Positions 13,932-20,892 of a stretch of DNA of 24,562 bases are shown here, piece by piece. The translations under genes were made by a program, and so were the position numbers. Source of the DNA: a virus; the IMG/VR virus record IMGVR_UViG_3300025910_000034, positions 1-24,562 of that record. One strand, 5' to 3'. The number at the start of each line of letters is the position of its first letter. The first letter of the stretch is position 1. The notes beneath the pieces are model-generated. The model worked only from the letters and a program-made list of their open reading frames with translations, ran no database searches and had not been told where the DNA came from.

Positions 13932-14215
13932 AACTACTAATGTCGTTACTATTAGTAGCAGTTACCGCGTGTGCGTCTATAGACCCCATGCTGACGGAGC
14001 CGATACAGTCGGCTAAACCGCTGACCGCGCCGTCCATGCGTACCTATACGCCAGAGGGCTATGAGGTGGATTGGTGGATATTTGAGGAGTTTGATTCATC
14101 GTGCACGGTTGAGTACGCCATCCTAGGCTTAAACAAAGAACAGCTTGGGAAGGGCGTCATCCCCTGTCAGATGATGGTGATGTTCTTTCACGCCATACAA
14201 CCGAGGGTCAAATGA
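13928..14215 (+). CDS. Phage lipoprotein, 95 aa
   Basis: The N-terminus MKLLMSLLLVAVTACASIDP is a lipoprotein signal peptide with the lipobox VTAC and cleavage before Cys15. The mature part of about 80 residues has a tryptophan/acid patch (YEVDWWIFEEF) and two more Cys. It would be anchored in the envelope, possibly for superinfection immunity or as an outer-membrane spanin-type factor, but no coiled coil is evident. ATGA overlap with the previous gene. Confidence 0.7.
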   Translation: MKLLMSLLLVAVTACASIDPMLTEPIQSAKPLTAPSMRTYTPEGYEVDWWIFEEFDSSCTVEYAILGLNKEQLGKGVIPCQMMVMFFHAIQPRVK

Positions 14216-14424
14216 ACAAGGAAGAACTAATCGGCCTGTTTATATGGCTCATGTTCCAGCGCCATGACGGTATCGTACACTTTAAGAACGAGGAAATCGC
14301 CAAGTATCCAGGCATGGCTAAGTTACAGATAGCGTTAGAAGTGACAGACGACGGTATCACGATCTTTGTAGTGGAACCAGACAGTGTGCCTACAACCCCA
14401 ACGTCCGGGCTATTGGACGCATAG
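14212..14424 (+). CDS. Unknown small protein, 70 aa
   Basis: It begins MNKEELIGLFIWLMFQRHDG and continues KYPGMAKLQIALEVTDDGIT, suggesting a helix followed by beta strands. The start overlaps the lipoprotein stop as ATGA. There is no recognisable domain. Confidence 0.65.
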   Translation: MNKEELIGLFIWLMFQRHDGIVHFKNEEIAKYPGMAKLQIALEVTDDGITIFVVEPDSVPTTPTSGLLDA

Positions 14425-14430
14425 GAGCGT

Positions 14431-14955
14431 ATGGAAACAGTAGCAGTAGGAGATGGACAGTTAACGGAGTTTCGCACGGGCGTCGATTTCGATGAAGACG
14501 TGCGTGGGTTTAGTATCAACGAACAGAAGGAAATCGAAGGGCGTAACATCCCTGATGGCTGGCAGTCGTTGGGCGTGGTGAGTGTGGCGCGGGTCCAGAG
14601 TGAAGACGAGGTTCGCATGGACTCACTCAAGCCGTACTACAAGTCACTGTTTAACGTGACGTTTAACGTGACAGTCGAGGGGCGCAAGTTTCCGATCAAG
14701 CATACCGCCCTCGTGTCCGGTAAGCCTTTGCAGTTGACGAGCGCCCGGACCGGCAACCAGTATTACCCGACAGCTTCGCGTTTGGGCAGCAACCTGGCGC
14801 GTGCGACACGGGTAGACAGTGGCTTCCAGGGCGTACTTGACGCCGCGATGACCACGCCGCTGTTCGGTAAGTTCGAGACGAACGAAGCGGGTTATCAGTC
14901 GTTAGAGCGTATCTCCAACAGAATGCCAGCGTCCGGTAATGGCGCTGCTGCCTAA
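14431..14955 (+). CDS. Unknown protein beside polymerase; candidate ssDNA-binding protein
   Basis: The protein has 174 residues and starts METVAVGDGQLTEFRTGVDF. A TAGGAG ribosome site precedes the ATG. The middle is strand-rich (YKSLFNVTFNVTVEGRKFPI, then HTALVSGKPLQLTSARTG), which would suit an OB fold, and there are several basic and aromatic residues. It lies between the Sak4-like ATPase and DNA polymerase, where phages often place a single-strand binding protein. There is no acidic C-terminal tail and no family match was recognised, so the function is speculative. Confidence 0.65.
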   Translation: METVAVGDGQLTEFRTGVDFDEDVRGFSINEQKEIEGRNIPDGWQSLGVVSVARVQSEDEVRMDSLKPYYKSLFNVTFNVTVEGRKFPIKHTALVSGKPLQLTSARTGNQYYPTASRLGSNLARATRVDSGFQGVLDAAMTTPLFGKFETNEAGYQSLERISNRMPASGNGAAA

Positions 14956-17554
14956 ACCAGAAGGGTGTAAGGGGTGCCCTGCGTATGGTGACGGCCTCGG
15001 ATTTGTACCTGATGATGTCATTGATGGGGCCGTCACTACCGTTATTCTGCAAAACCCTGGCCCCGACGAAGAAGCAGGCCGCAAGGTGGTCGCAATGGAC
15101 CAGAAGAATCGGCCTGTGTATCAAGTATGCGACCACAAGCCCGCCATCGGACGAACTGGTTACTTCATGGACCGAACACTCCTCCCGTTGGCGGGCTTGG
15201 AGCGCGGCAAGAACGTATCGGTCCTCAACGTCCTCAAATGCCGATGGACAGACAACGGAAGGAAAGTAAATGAACTCCCTCGTGGTAAGGTGCTTTTGGA
15301 CATTGTGGATCGTTGTACCTGTGCTTATCTTAGGATTCCAGCTTCTACTCGGTTGGTAGTCGCAGCGGGGCAACTGGCATGGGAATATCTACAGGGCGAC
15401 AAGTTATCAATATCGAGTTGGCGCGGATTTGTCGGGCCGAAGCTGCTTACCTTGGACTCGGCTTTAAGCCCGAAATCGTCCGAAACGAAGCCCGTGCTAA
15501 ACTCCGGTGGGTGCTCTACTGCTGCCGAAACATCCGGCCATGCGACCACTGTGCAAGTACCAGTACTAGCGACTTTACATCCTGCCGATTTGTTCAGGGA
15601 GAGACGGATGATACTACCGTCTCGGAGCGACTGGAAGAAGGTGCCCAAGCTGCTAGAGGGAACGTGGCCGACGCCGCTGCCTACACGGTTAGTCATATCG
15701 GCCCACACAACGATTCGGGAAATAGATGAATGGTTTGGTCATGCCTATGAAAAAGCGCAAGAAGTCAGCATCGACACTGAATACGTACCGGAAAAAGAGC
15801 TACTTACGATTATTGGAATCGGTTTCCGTGACGGTCATACCATTTCCGGGTGTCAGCTTGAATGGCTTAACCAAGATATATCACGCATTATCCGATCACG
15901 GTTCGTACAAGGATTACGTCATCTACTTACCACTCGTAAGGCCATATTCTGGAATGCTCAAGCTGACCTTCCCATACTCCAAAAAAACCTGTCGATCAGA
16001 CCGCCGCTTTTTGAGGATGCTATGCTTGCTCATGCGGCACTCTGGTCCGAGTTACCACACGACCTCGACTTTGCGTCGTCTGTGTACTCCCCGTACAATA
16101 AACCCAAAAAGGATGTCGTAGGATGGGGGCTAGACAAAAATTGGGGCGACGTGGTAGCAACAGTATGCGTGTGGGAGTCAATAGCCACAAGTCTACAGGG
16201 CGATCCCGGAGCACGGGACGATTACTACAAACAGAAGTTACCGTTGGTATCCATCCTGCTAGAAAATCAGCAGCACGGGCTACGAGTCAACAAGGACCGC
16301 GTTACGAGTATGGTCCCCATGTACGAGGAAAGGTTGCGCCAAGCGTCCCGTATTGCTCAAGCTGCATGTGGCTGGCCTGTGAACTTAGGCAGTTCGACGC
16401 AGCTTGCTTACTGGCTGTACTCTCACGGTGGCTTAGACGCTCAATACAATCGGAAGACGAAAAAGGAAACAGTCGATGATGACGCAATCGCGGAACTTAG
16501 GAACAAAATCGAGCCAGCGCCGGACTTCACGGACGAAAAATCCGGTGTCAACGCCGATTACATACGTGACAGGATCGCTCAAGGGGCCAATCCGCTGTTG
16601 GAGGGCCGAGTCCTTTATGCCGAATCAAAGCAAATCCTTTCCCATTACCTCACGCCATTGGTCCTTGACAGTGGGGGAGTATGTGATCGGGTCTACCCCG
16701 AAACTTCTACGCATACGCAGGACAACGGGCGATGGTCGATAAGCCGACCGCCCCTAGCCCAACTCCCGGACGATTTGAGGGACATTATTGTACCCGATCC
16801 GGGCTTTGTCCATGTGCATTGGGACTGGAACGCAGCCGAGCCGTGGATACAAGCGTTAACTATGAAGTCGAGGTTCTTGACGGATGCGTTGGGAAATGGG
16901 TGGGATTTAAATACGCTGGCCCTCTGCGACCTGATGGGCTGGATGTACCCATACGACAGGTCGAATCCGATGGACGACAAGGGCTGGACGACGCTACACC
17001 AATGGGAGGGGAAAGATGACCCCCGGCGACGGCTTGCAAAGGCGGGACGCCTTGCGCTTGATTATGGGAAGCTTGATCTCTCTACCCTTCCTGGGGTTGC
17101 TCGGTTGGGACTGGTTAAAGCCGACCTTAAAACAGCCGGCCAACGCATCATCGACAGTGACCCCGATAAGCGGCGATACATGGCAGCAACCTTGGGACGA
17201 GTTCGCAAAGGTGAAAATATCAGCCGAGATTGGACCGGAGCGCGACGTGTATTTTTGGGGACGGTTGGAGACTCGATGTATCGAGAATGGCTCAACCATC
17301 CGTTCCAGCGAGGGGTGGCTTCACTCCTCAATCTTACAGTGGCCGAGATCGTTAATACGGTGCCCGGAGTGCGGTACGCATGGTCGATGCACGACGCGGG
17401 CGATATTTCATGCCCCGTTGAACAGTTATCCACGGCCTTACCTGCTATACGGACCATCGTTGAACAGGAACGCGATATTAATGGAACCAAGCACGCTTTT
17501 AAAGCAACGTGGAGTGTAGTCTATGACGATGGACGAAGGGAGTCTATAGCATGA
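14939..17554 (+). CDS. Uracil-DNA glycosylase / 3'-5' exonuclease / family A DNA polymerase fusion
   Basis: The protein has 871 residues. Residues 1-225 resemble family 4 uracil-DNA glycosylase: four likely Fe-S cysteines (C10, C13, C100 in NVLKC, and C125 or C127), LQNPGPDEEAG at 37-47, and LHPAD near the end. An exonuclease domain follows with SIDTEY (motif I) and WNAQADLPIL (motif II); motif III (NWGDVVATVCVW) lacks the usual Tyr. The polymerase has motif A DWNAAEPW (629-636), motif B RRLAKAGRLALDYG (697-710) and motif C MHDAG (817-821). Leu705 replaces E. coli Phe762, and HDA replaces HDE. The start overlaps the upstream gene by 17 bases. Confidence 0.9.
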   Translation: MALLPKPEGCKGCPAYGDGLGFVPDDVIDGAVTTVILQNPGPDEEAGRKVVAMDQKNRPVYQVCDHKPAIGRTGYFMDRTLLPLAGLERGKNVSVLNVLKCRWTDNGRKVNELPRGKVLLDIVDRCTCAYLRIPASTRLVVAAGQLAWEYLQGDKLSISSWRGFVGPKLLTLDSALSPKSSETKPVLNSGGCSTAAETSGHATTVQVPVLATLHPADLFRERRMILPSRSDWKKVPKLLEGTWPTPLPTRLVISAHTTIREIDEWFGHAYEKAQEVSIDTEYVPEKELLTIIGIGFRDGHTISGCQLEWLNQDISRIIRSRFVQGLRHLLTTRKAIFWNAQADLPILQKNLSIRPPLFEDAMLAHAALWSELPHDLDFASSVYSPYNKPKKDVVGWGLDKNWGDVVATVCVWESIATSLQGDPGARDDYYKQKLPLVSILLENQQHGLRVNKDRVTSMVPMYEERLRQASRIAQAACGWPVNLGSSTQLAYWLYSHGGLDAQYNRKTKKETVDDDAIAELRNKIEPAPDFTDEKSGVNADYIRDRIAQGANPLLEGRVLYAESKQILSHYLTPLVLDSGGVCDRVYPETSTHTQDNGRWSISRPPLAQLPDDLRDIIVPDPGFVHVHWDWNAAEPWIQALTMKSRFLTDALGNGWDLNTLALCDLMGWMYPYDRSNPMDDKGWTTLHQWEGKDDPRRRLAKAGRLALDYGKLDLSTLPGVARLGLVKADLKTAGQRIIDSDPDKRRYMAATLGRVRKGENISRDWTGARRVFLGTVGDSMYREWLNHPFQRGVASLLNLTVAEIVNTVPGVRYAWSMHDAGDISCPVEQLSTALPAIRTIVEQERDINGTKHAFKATWSVVYDDGRRESIA

Positions 17555-17814
17555 TTGAACAACGGGTTGAGATATTCATCGAGCAGCAAGGCCATGTGAT
17601 GCTCATGCGGAAGGTGAATGACAAGGTGGCCGAGTTGAATAAGCTAGGGTGGGTAGTGATCGGCATGTCCACCGAGACATCGAACGGGATGACGTTATCG
17701 CTGCTGTTCCAAAAGGGTAATCCGGAGTACACACTGAAACACGAAATGCCGGTGGCCCCGTTTAGCGTTCCAGTAACGCCGTCCATTGACCCTTATACCG
17801 GAGCCAAGCAGTGA
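17551..17814 (+). CDS. Unknown protein, 87 aa
   Basis: It begins MIEQRVEIFIEQQGHVMLMR. A basic helix (KVNDKVAELNKLGW) is followed by strands (VVIGMSTETSNGMTLSLLFQ) and a Pro-rich tail. ATGA overlap with the polymerase and GTGA overlap with the exonuclease place it firmly in the replication operon. No family was recognised. Confidence 0.7.
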   Translation: MIEQRVEIFIEQQGHVMLMRKVNDKVAELNKLGWVVIGMSTETSNGMTLSLLFQKGNPEYTLKHEMPVAPFSVPVTPSIDPYTGAKQ

Positions 17815-18533
17815 AGATACTATTCCTGGATATCGAAACTGCGCCCAACGTCGCCTATGTGTGGGGCCTATTCGACCAGAACATCGCCCATGACCAGGTG
17901 GAAACGTCGAGTTATATCCTATGTTGGTCGGCGAAGTGGGCGGGGAGCAAAACGATGATGTATGTACCCTGCGCCAACGGGAAGATGCTCCCTACGATAC
18001 ATCGGCTTCTCGACGAGGCCGATGTCGTCGTCCACTACAACGGAGCGAAGTTCGACATCCCCACGTTAAATAAAGAGTTTGTCAAGGCTGGCCTCAACCC
18101 ACCTTCACCCTACAAGCAGATCGACTTGCTCAAGGTGTGTCGGCAGGCATTCCGGTTCGAGTCCAACAAACTCGCAGCGGTGGTCAAGGCGTTGGGTCTA
18201 GGTCAGAAGATGGCCCATCACGGCTTTGAGCTATGGGTTGGGTGTATGAAGGGAGATAAGCAGGCATGGCGTGTAATGAAGCGGTACAACCAAATGGATG
18301 TTACACTGTTAGAGAGATTGTATCATCGACTCCTACCGTGGATCGCCAAGCACCCGTGTACCGCTGTCGGCCTGGCGTGTCCGAAATGTGGGAGTACCAA
18401 AACACAGCGTCGGGGGGAACAAGTTGCTCTCACCCGTTCCTACACACGGTACCAATGTCAGTCTTGCGGTGGATGGTTTCGTAGTAACAAGGCGGTCAAG
18501 GCGGCCAACGTCGAACAGGGGGTCAATATCTAA
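17811..18533 (+). CDS. DnaQ/YprB-like 3'-5' exonuclease with zinc ribbon
   Basis: The protein has 240 residues from GTG 17811. The RNase H-fold exonuclease motifs are FLDIETAPN (first Asp/Glu), VVVHYNGAKFDIPTLN (second) and RYNQMDVTLLERLY, a Y-x3-D third motif, so it is a DEDDy enzyme. The C-terminal 50 residues carry a zinc ribbon (CPKCG ... CQSCG), which probably binds DNA or a partner. It could supply proofreading or end-processing activity, notable because the polymerase's own third exonuclease motif looks degenerate. Confidence 0.85.
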   Translation: MKILFLDIETAPNVAYVWGLFDQNIAHDQVETSSYILCWSAKWAGSKTMMYVPCANGKMLPTIHRLLDEADVVVHYNGAKFDIPTLNKEFVKAGLNPPSPYKQIDLLKVCRQAFRFESNKLAAVVKALGLGQKMAHHGFELWVGCMKGDKQAWRVMKRYNQMDVTLLERLYHRLLPWIAKHPCTAVGLACPKCGSTKTQRRGEQVALTRSYTRYQCQSCGGWFRSNKAVKAANVEQGVNI

Positions 18534-18535
18534 TC

Positions 18536-18886
18536 GTGGCTACGCAAGAACAAAAGCGACGGTGGGCAAAGGTCACACGGCATAGGTACCCGGATCGTTA
18601 TCAGTTAAAACAGCGTCGAAAGTACCTAAAGCTGGTTCACAACATCACGCTAGAGCAATATAACAGAATGGTAGAACGACAAAATAATAAGTGCGCTATT
18701 TGTGGAACAGGGCCATCTAAAATTAAAGGCTGGAATATTGACCACGATCACAAAACCGGGCGTATTCGTGGTTTGCTCTGTTACTTTTGTAATTACCGCT
18801 TAGTAACCCGGTGGCACACAATTGACAAATTACAACGTGCGGTCGAATACCTTAAAGATAACTTCGATGGAAGGGTAATCATATGA
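18536..18886 (+). CDS. Recombination endonuclease VII (copy 1)
   Basis: The protein has 116 residues from GTG 18536. CAIC (53-56), NIDHDHKTGRIRGLLC (67-82) and CYFC (82-85) form the zinc-bound HNH/beta-beta-alpha site of T4 gp49-type endonuclease VII, with D69, H70, D71 and H72 in the catalytic motif. The enzyme cuts Holliday junctions and branched DNA before packaging. The basic N-terminal 40 residues likely bind DNA. The stop overlaps the next start as ATGA. Confidence 0.88.
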   Translation: MATQEQKRRWAKVTRHRYPDRYQLKQRRKYLKLVHNITLEQYNRMVERQNNKCAICGTGPSKIKGWNIDHDHKTGRIRGLLCYFCNYRLVTRWHTIDKLQRAVEYLKDNFDGRVII

Positions 18887-19020
18887 AACGTAGCTGGTTC
18901 TATGACATCACAACCATTGCGATAGGGGTTATTATCGCGGAAGTCGTCATGTTATTCATACAGTTTGTGTTAATCGCGCTCATGGCGATACTCATGCCCA
19001 TGAAAGGACTTGGACTCTAA
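18883..19020 (+). CDS. Single-span membrane micro-protein, 45 aa
   Basis: It begins MKRSWFYDITTIAIGVIIAE and has two hydrophobic segments (about residues 10-38). ATGA overlap with endonuclease VII and TAATG overlap with the next ORF. The basic N-terminus suggests that end stays inside. It is the first of three coupled membrane micro-genes. Confidence 0.65.
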   Translation: MKRSWFYDITTIAIGVIIAEVVMLFIQFVLIALMAILMPMKGLGL

Positions 19021-19109
19021 TGAACGACAGCTATTGGGCCTCTATTGCGGTGTTAGCGTTCTTTTGGGGGGTAGCGTTGGGGATGACCCTGGCTATATTA
19101 CTACACTGA
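19020..19109 (+). CDS. Single-span membrane micro-protein, 29 aa
   Basis: The ORF starts MNDSYWASIAVLAFFWGVAL; almost all of the protein after residue 5 is one membrane span. TAATG at the start and TGATG at the end couple it to both neighbours. Confidence 0.58.
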   Translation: MNDSYWASIAVLAFFWGVALGMTLAILLH

Positions 19110-19180
19110 TGGACATGGAATTTGTTACATTCTTGGTAATCTTCGCAGTAGGCGCGTGGTTAATGTTGAGGATTGACTAA
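19109..19180 (+). CDS. Single-span membrane micro-protein, 23 aa
   Basis: The ORF starts MDMEFVTFLVIFAVGAWLML and ends RID. One hydrophobic helix makes up nearly the whole chain. It overlaps the previous stop (TGATG) and the next start (TAATG). Confidence 0.5.
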   Translation: MDMEFVTFLVIFAVGAWLMLRID

Positions 19181-19539
19181 TGGGTACGACGCCGAAACCG
19201 CTTACGTTGAGAGTCACGTCTGAGTTATTTACTCAGCACCGTGACCAATTTGATGAGTTAATTGCACAAGGTCACGACATCGCTCCGTTGATTGATAGAA
19301 TGCTTCCAGAGTCAAATAGACCTATTCATTATCTCGGCCCCAACTGTTGGCGCACACTCGACTTAGAATATCTGGACGTAACTTTAGAAGCGATACGAAA
19401 GGAAGTCTATGAAGTACGAACGCCTAAACCTGGCAGCGACGATCCTAAGCGGCCTGCTAGGGCACGAAAGAGCCGCGCACGCAAGCCCACAAGAACATCT
19501 ACAAATGTCGCTAACGCTAGCGGAACAATTGGAGACTGA
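19180..19539 (+). CDS. Unknown protein, 119 aa, with basic tail
   Basis: Residues 1-75 look folded (starting MGTTPKPLTLRVTSELFTQH, later DIAPLIDRMLPESNRP). From about residue 77 on, the protein is a Lys/Arg/Pro/Ser-rich tail encoded by DNA that also codes for the ORF at 19409 in another frame. TAATG couples it to the membrane micro-gene upstream. The basic tail may bind DNA or be tolerated overprint sequence. Confidence 0.65.
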   Translation: MGTTPKPLTLRVTSELFTQHRDQFDELIAQGHDIAPLIDRMLPESNRPIHYLGPNCWRTLDLEYLDVTLEAIRKEVYEVRTPKPGSDDPKRPARARKSRARKPTRTSTNVANASGTIGD

Positions 19540-19648
19540 ATATGAGCGACGAGAAACCATCAGAAAAGCAGCTAGAGTTTCACAAACTATCACCCCTTCC
19601 GCGCAACATACGTCGCCTGATGTTGAAGGCGGCTATCAAGGCCGGTAA
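19409..19648 (+). CDS. Helical phage protein, 79 aa, overlapping two neighbours
   Basis: It begins MKYERLNLAATILSGLLGHE and continues with SPQEHLQMSLTLAEQLETEY, a pattern seen in small helical phage proteins. An AAAGGAAG ribosome site precedes the ATG. The first 131 bases overlap the 119-residue gene and the last 107 bases overlap the gene at 19542, each in another frame. The first half looks like the real product of this frame. Confidence 0.6.
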   Translation: MKYERLNLAATILSGLLGHERAAHASPQEHLQMSLTLAEQLETEYERRETIRKAARVSQTITPSAQHTSPDVEGGYQGR

Positions 19649-19922
19649 GGAACCGTATGCCGAAGGCTATGAAAAGGGCTACGAAGCCGCTAAAACGCTC
19701 ATGTATGAAGCGGGCTTCCGAGCGGGTTACAAGGAAGCCTTTGACGACATCGAGCGTCAAAGCCCCGCCAAAGCTGCCGTCGGAGCCTTGGTCCAACCTG
19801 TGGAGATCGGGTTGGTCGCACCTGACGGAAGTAAACTGGTTGTAAACGAGCGGGACGACTACCAACCGTCAGAGGAGAGTCAAAATGATACTGGCTACGT
19901 TGTTGTTAGCGAGCGCACTTAG
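19542..19922 (+). CDS. Unknown protein with Gly/Ala/Tyr-spaced helix, 126 aa
   Basis: It begins MSDEKPSEKQLEFHKLSPLP. Residues about 35-70 form a helix with repeated GY/AG spacing (YAEGYEKGYEAAKTLMYEAG), a pattern common in small phage proteins. GGAG lies eight bases before ATG. The 3' end overlaps the secreted-protein gene by 38 bases. Function unknown. Confidence 0.68.
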   Translation: MSDEKPSEKQLEFHKLSPLPRNIRRLMLKAAIKAGKEPYAEGYEKGYEAAKTLMYEAGFRAGYKEAFDDIERQSPAKAAVGALVQPVEIGLVAPDGSKLVVNERDDYQPSEESQNDTGYVVVSERT

Positions 19923-20253
19923 TCAGCCCGTACATGGGCATTGGCCTGACGCCGGGATCGTCAATACGACGTGCGAGAACGTGCTACGGGTGCTGTCTAA
20001 GGGCGAACCGAGCGAAATGCTCTATAACAGCGTGCAGGGTATCCTCATGCTAGTGTTTGAATACGCCGATGGGACGCGGTTGGAGTTGTTCTACCACGTT
20101 ACCGACCTTATCCACGAGGAAGCCGCTGATGTAAGCATCCGTATCGAACCAACGCCGTTCATGTATAAAGAGCATTATAAGTCACTACACGAAACCTGGG
20201 TTGACAAGGGAGGTAACGGTGTTTGCACGGATTTTAGACTATATGTACCATGA
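19885..20253 (+). CDS. Exported protein, 122 aa
   Basis: The N-terminus MILATLLLASALSQPVHGHW is a Sec signal peptide with likely cleavage near residue 18. Three Cys remain in the mature part, which has a strand-rich core (GILMLVFEYADGTRLELFYH). GAGGAGAG lies just before the ATG. It would act in the cell envelope. No family was recognised. Confidence 0.68.
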   Translation: MILATLLLASALSQPVHGHWPDAGIVNTTCENVLRVLSKGEPSEMLYNSVQGILMLVFEYADGTRLELFYHVTDLIHEEAADVSIRIEPTPFMYKEHYKSLHETWVDKGGNGVCTDFRLYVP

Positions 20254-20356
20254 CTTGGGTGTGTTCGAGATATTCCTGATCGTGGCGGCGTGGATGGGCA
20301 TTGTACTCACAGCCGTCTACTTCGCGTCACATGTTAACCTGCCGGGGAGTTTCTAA
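20219..20356 (+). CDS. Membrane micro-protein, 45 aa
   Basis: GTG start with a very strong AGGGAGG site five bases upstream; the ORF overlaps the exported-protein gene by 35 bases. The sequence MFARILDYMYHDLGVFEIFL leads into a single membrane span of about 22 residues. Such embedded pairs of a signal-peptide protein and a membrane protein recall spanin pairs, but no coiled coil is evident. Confidence 0.6.
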   Translation: MFARILDYMYHDLGVFEIFLIVAAWMGIVLTAVYFASHVNLPGSF

Positions 20357-20357
20357 T

Positions 20358-20630
20358 ATGTATGATAGCAACGAGCAGCGTATAGTCATTGATACGTTCG
20401 CTAACATGCTCGACGCGGCGACCAAAGATGGTGGACGCAAGCGTGCGGCGGGTATCAAGCCCCCGTGGTGGGAGGATCAGTCCCACGAGGCCGCTATCTA
20501 CAGTCACCTGAACAAGTGGAAGCACGGCGAGAAGGCTGATAAAGACAGTGGTGCTCACCCACTCGTGCATCTTGCGTGGCGTGCGTTGGCGATTGCGTAC
20601 CAGGAGACTAAGGGTAAGGTACAGCCGTGA
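20358..20630 (+). CDS. dATP/dGTP diphosphohydrolase N-terminal domain-like protein
   Basis: The 90-residue protein contains KPPWWEDQSHEAAIYSHLNK, then DSGAHPLVHLAWRALAIAYQ, a pattern I recognise from phage proteins annotated as dATP/dGTP diphosphohydrolase N-terminal domain (an all-alpha NTP-pyrophosphohydrolase-like fold). The His and acidic residues could bind metal. I chose ATG 20358 (GGGGAG eight bases upstream) over 20301. It would adjust the dNTP pool, though activity in such short members is uncertain. GTGA overlap with the next gene. Confidence 0.72.
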   Translation: MYDSNEQRIVIDTFANMLDAATKDGGRKRAAGIKPPWWEDQSHEAAIYSHLNKWKHGEKADKDSGAHPLVHLAWRALAIAYQETKGKVQP

Positions 20631-20737
20631 CTTGTAAGAAACACCCGGCTTATAAAGCTAAGCGAATGCCACGGGCTAACTGTGATCGGTGCTGGATGAT
20701 GTACTGTCGTAAAACCTTTGCCAAACAGGTGGGATAA
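20627..20737 (+). CDS. Small CxxC protein, 36 aa
   Basis: GTG start in a GTGA overlap. The sequence starts MTCKKHPAYKAKRMPRANCD and goes on to RCWMMYC, a Cys pattern seen in tiny phage zinc-finger proteins (CKKHP-x-YK...C-x2-C). It is basic and likely to bind nucleic acid. Coupled to the next gene by TAATG. Confidence 0.65.
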   Translation: MTCKKHPAYKAKRMPRANCDRCWMMYCRKTFAKQVG

Positions 20738-20892
20738 TGAAACTTAAAGAATGGTTCTGTTTCCATCACTACCACAGGAAATCCGGCCAATACCCATATC
20801 CTAGATGTAAAAAGGGGAAACGACGTATGGCTTACCGGGGCACATGTTGTCGTTGTGGTAAAACCTACGTATCATGGGGGTATGGAACATGA
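20737..20892 (+). CDS. Small basic zinc-ribbon protein, 51 aa
   Basis: It begins MKLKEWFCFHHYHRKSGQYP. Cys8, the HHYH cluster and later CCRC near residue 38 suggest one metal site. It is strongly basic (CKKGKRRM). TAATG at the start and ATGA at the end couple it to both neighbours. Confidence 0.62.
   Translation: MKLKEWFCFHHYHRKSGQYPYPRCKKGKRRMAYRGTCCRCGKTYVSWGYGT

Noticed and set aside
17426-17434. TTATCCACG, close to a DnaA box (also at 11817-11825)
   Set aside because: Single copies inside coding DNA of the polymerase and helicase; probably chance.
18150-18175. GGTTCGAGTCC, resembling a tRNA T-arm
   Set aside because: Lies in frame within the exonuclease gene, with no acceptor stem or anticodon arm around it.
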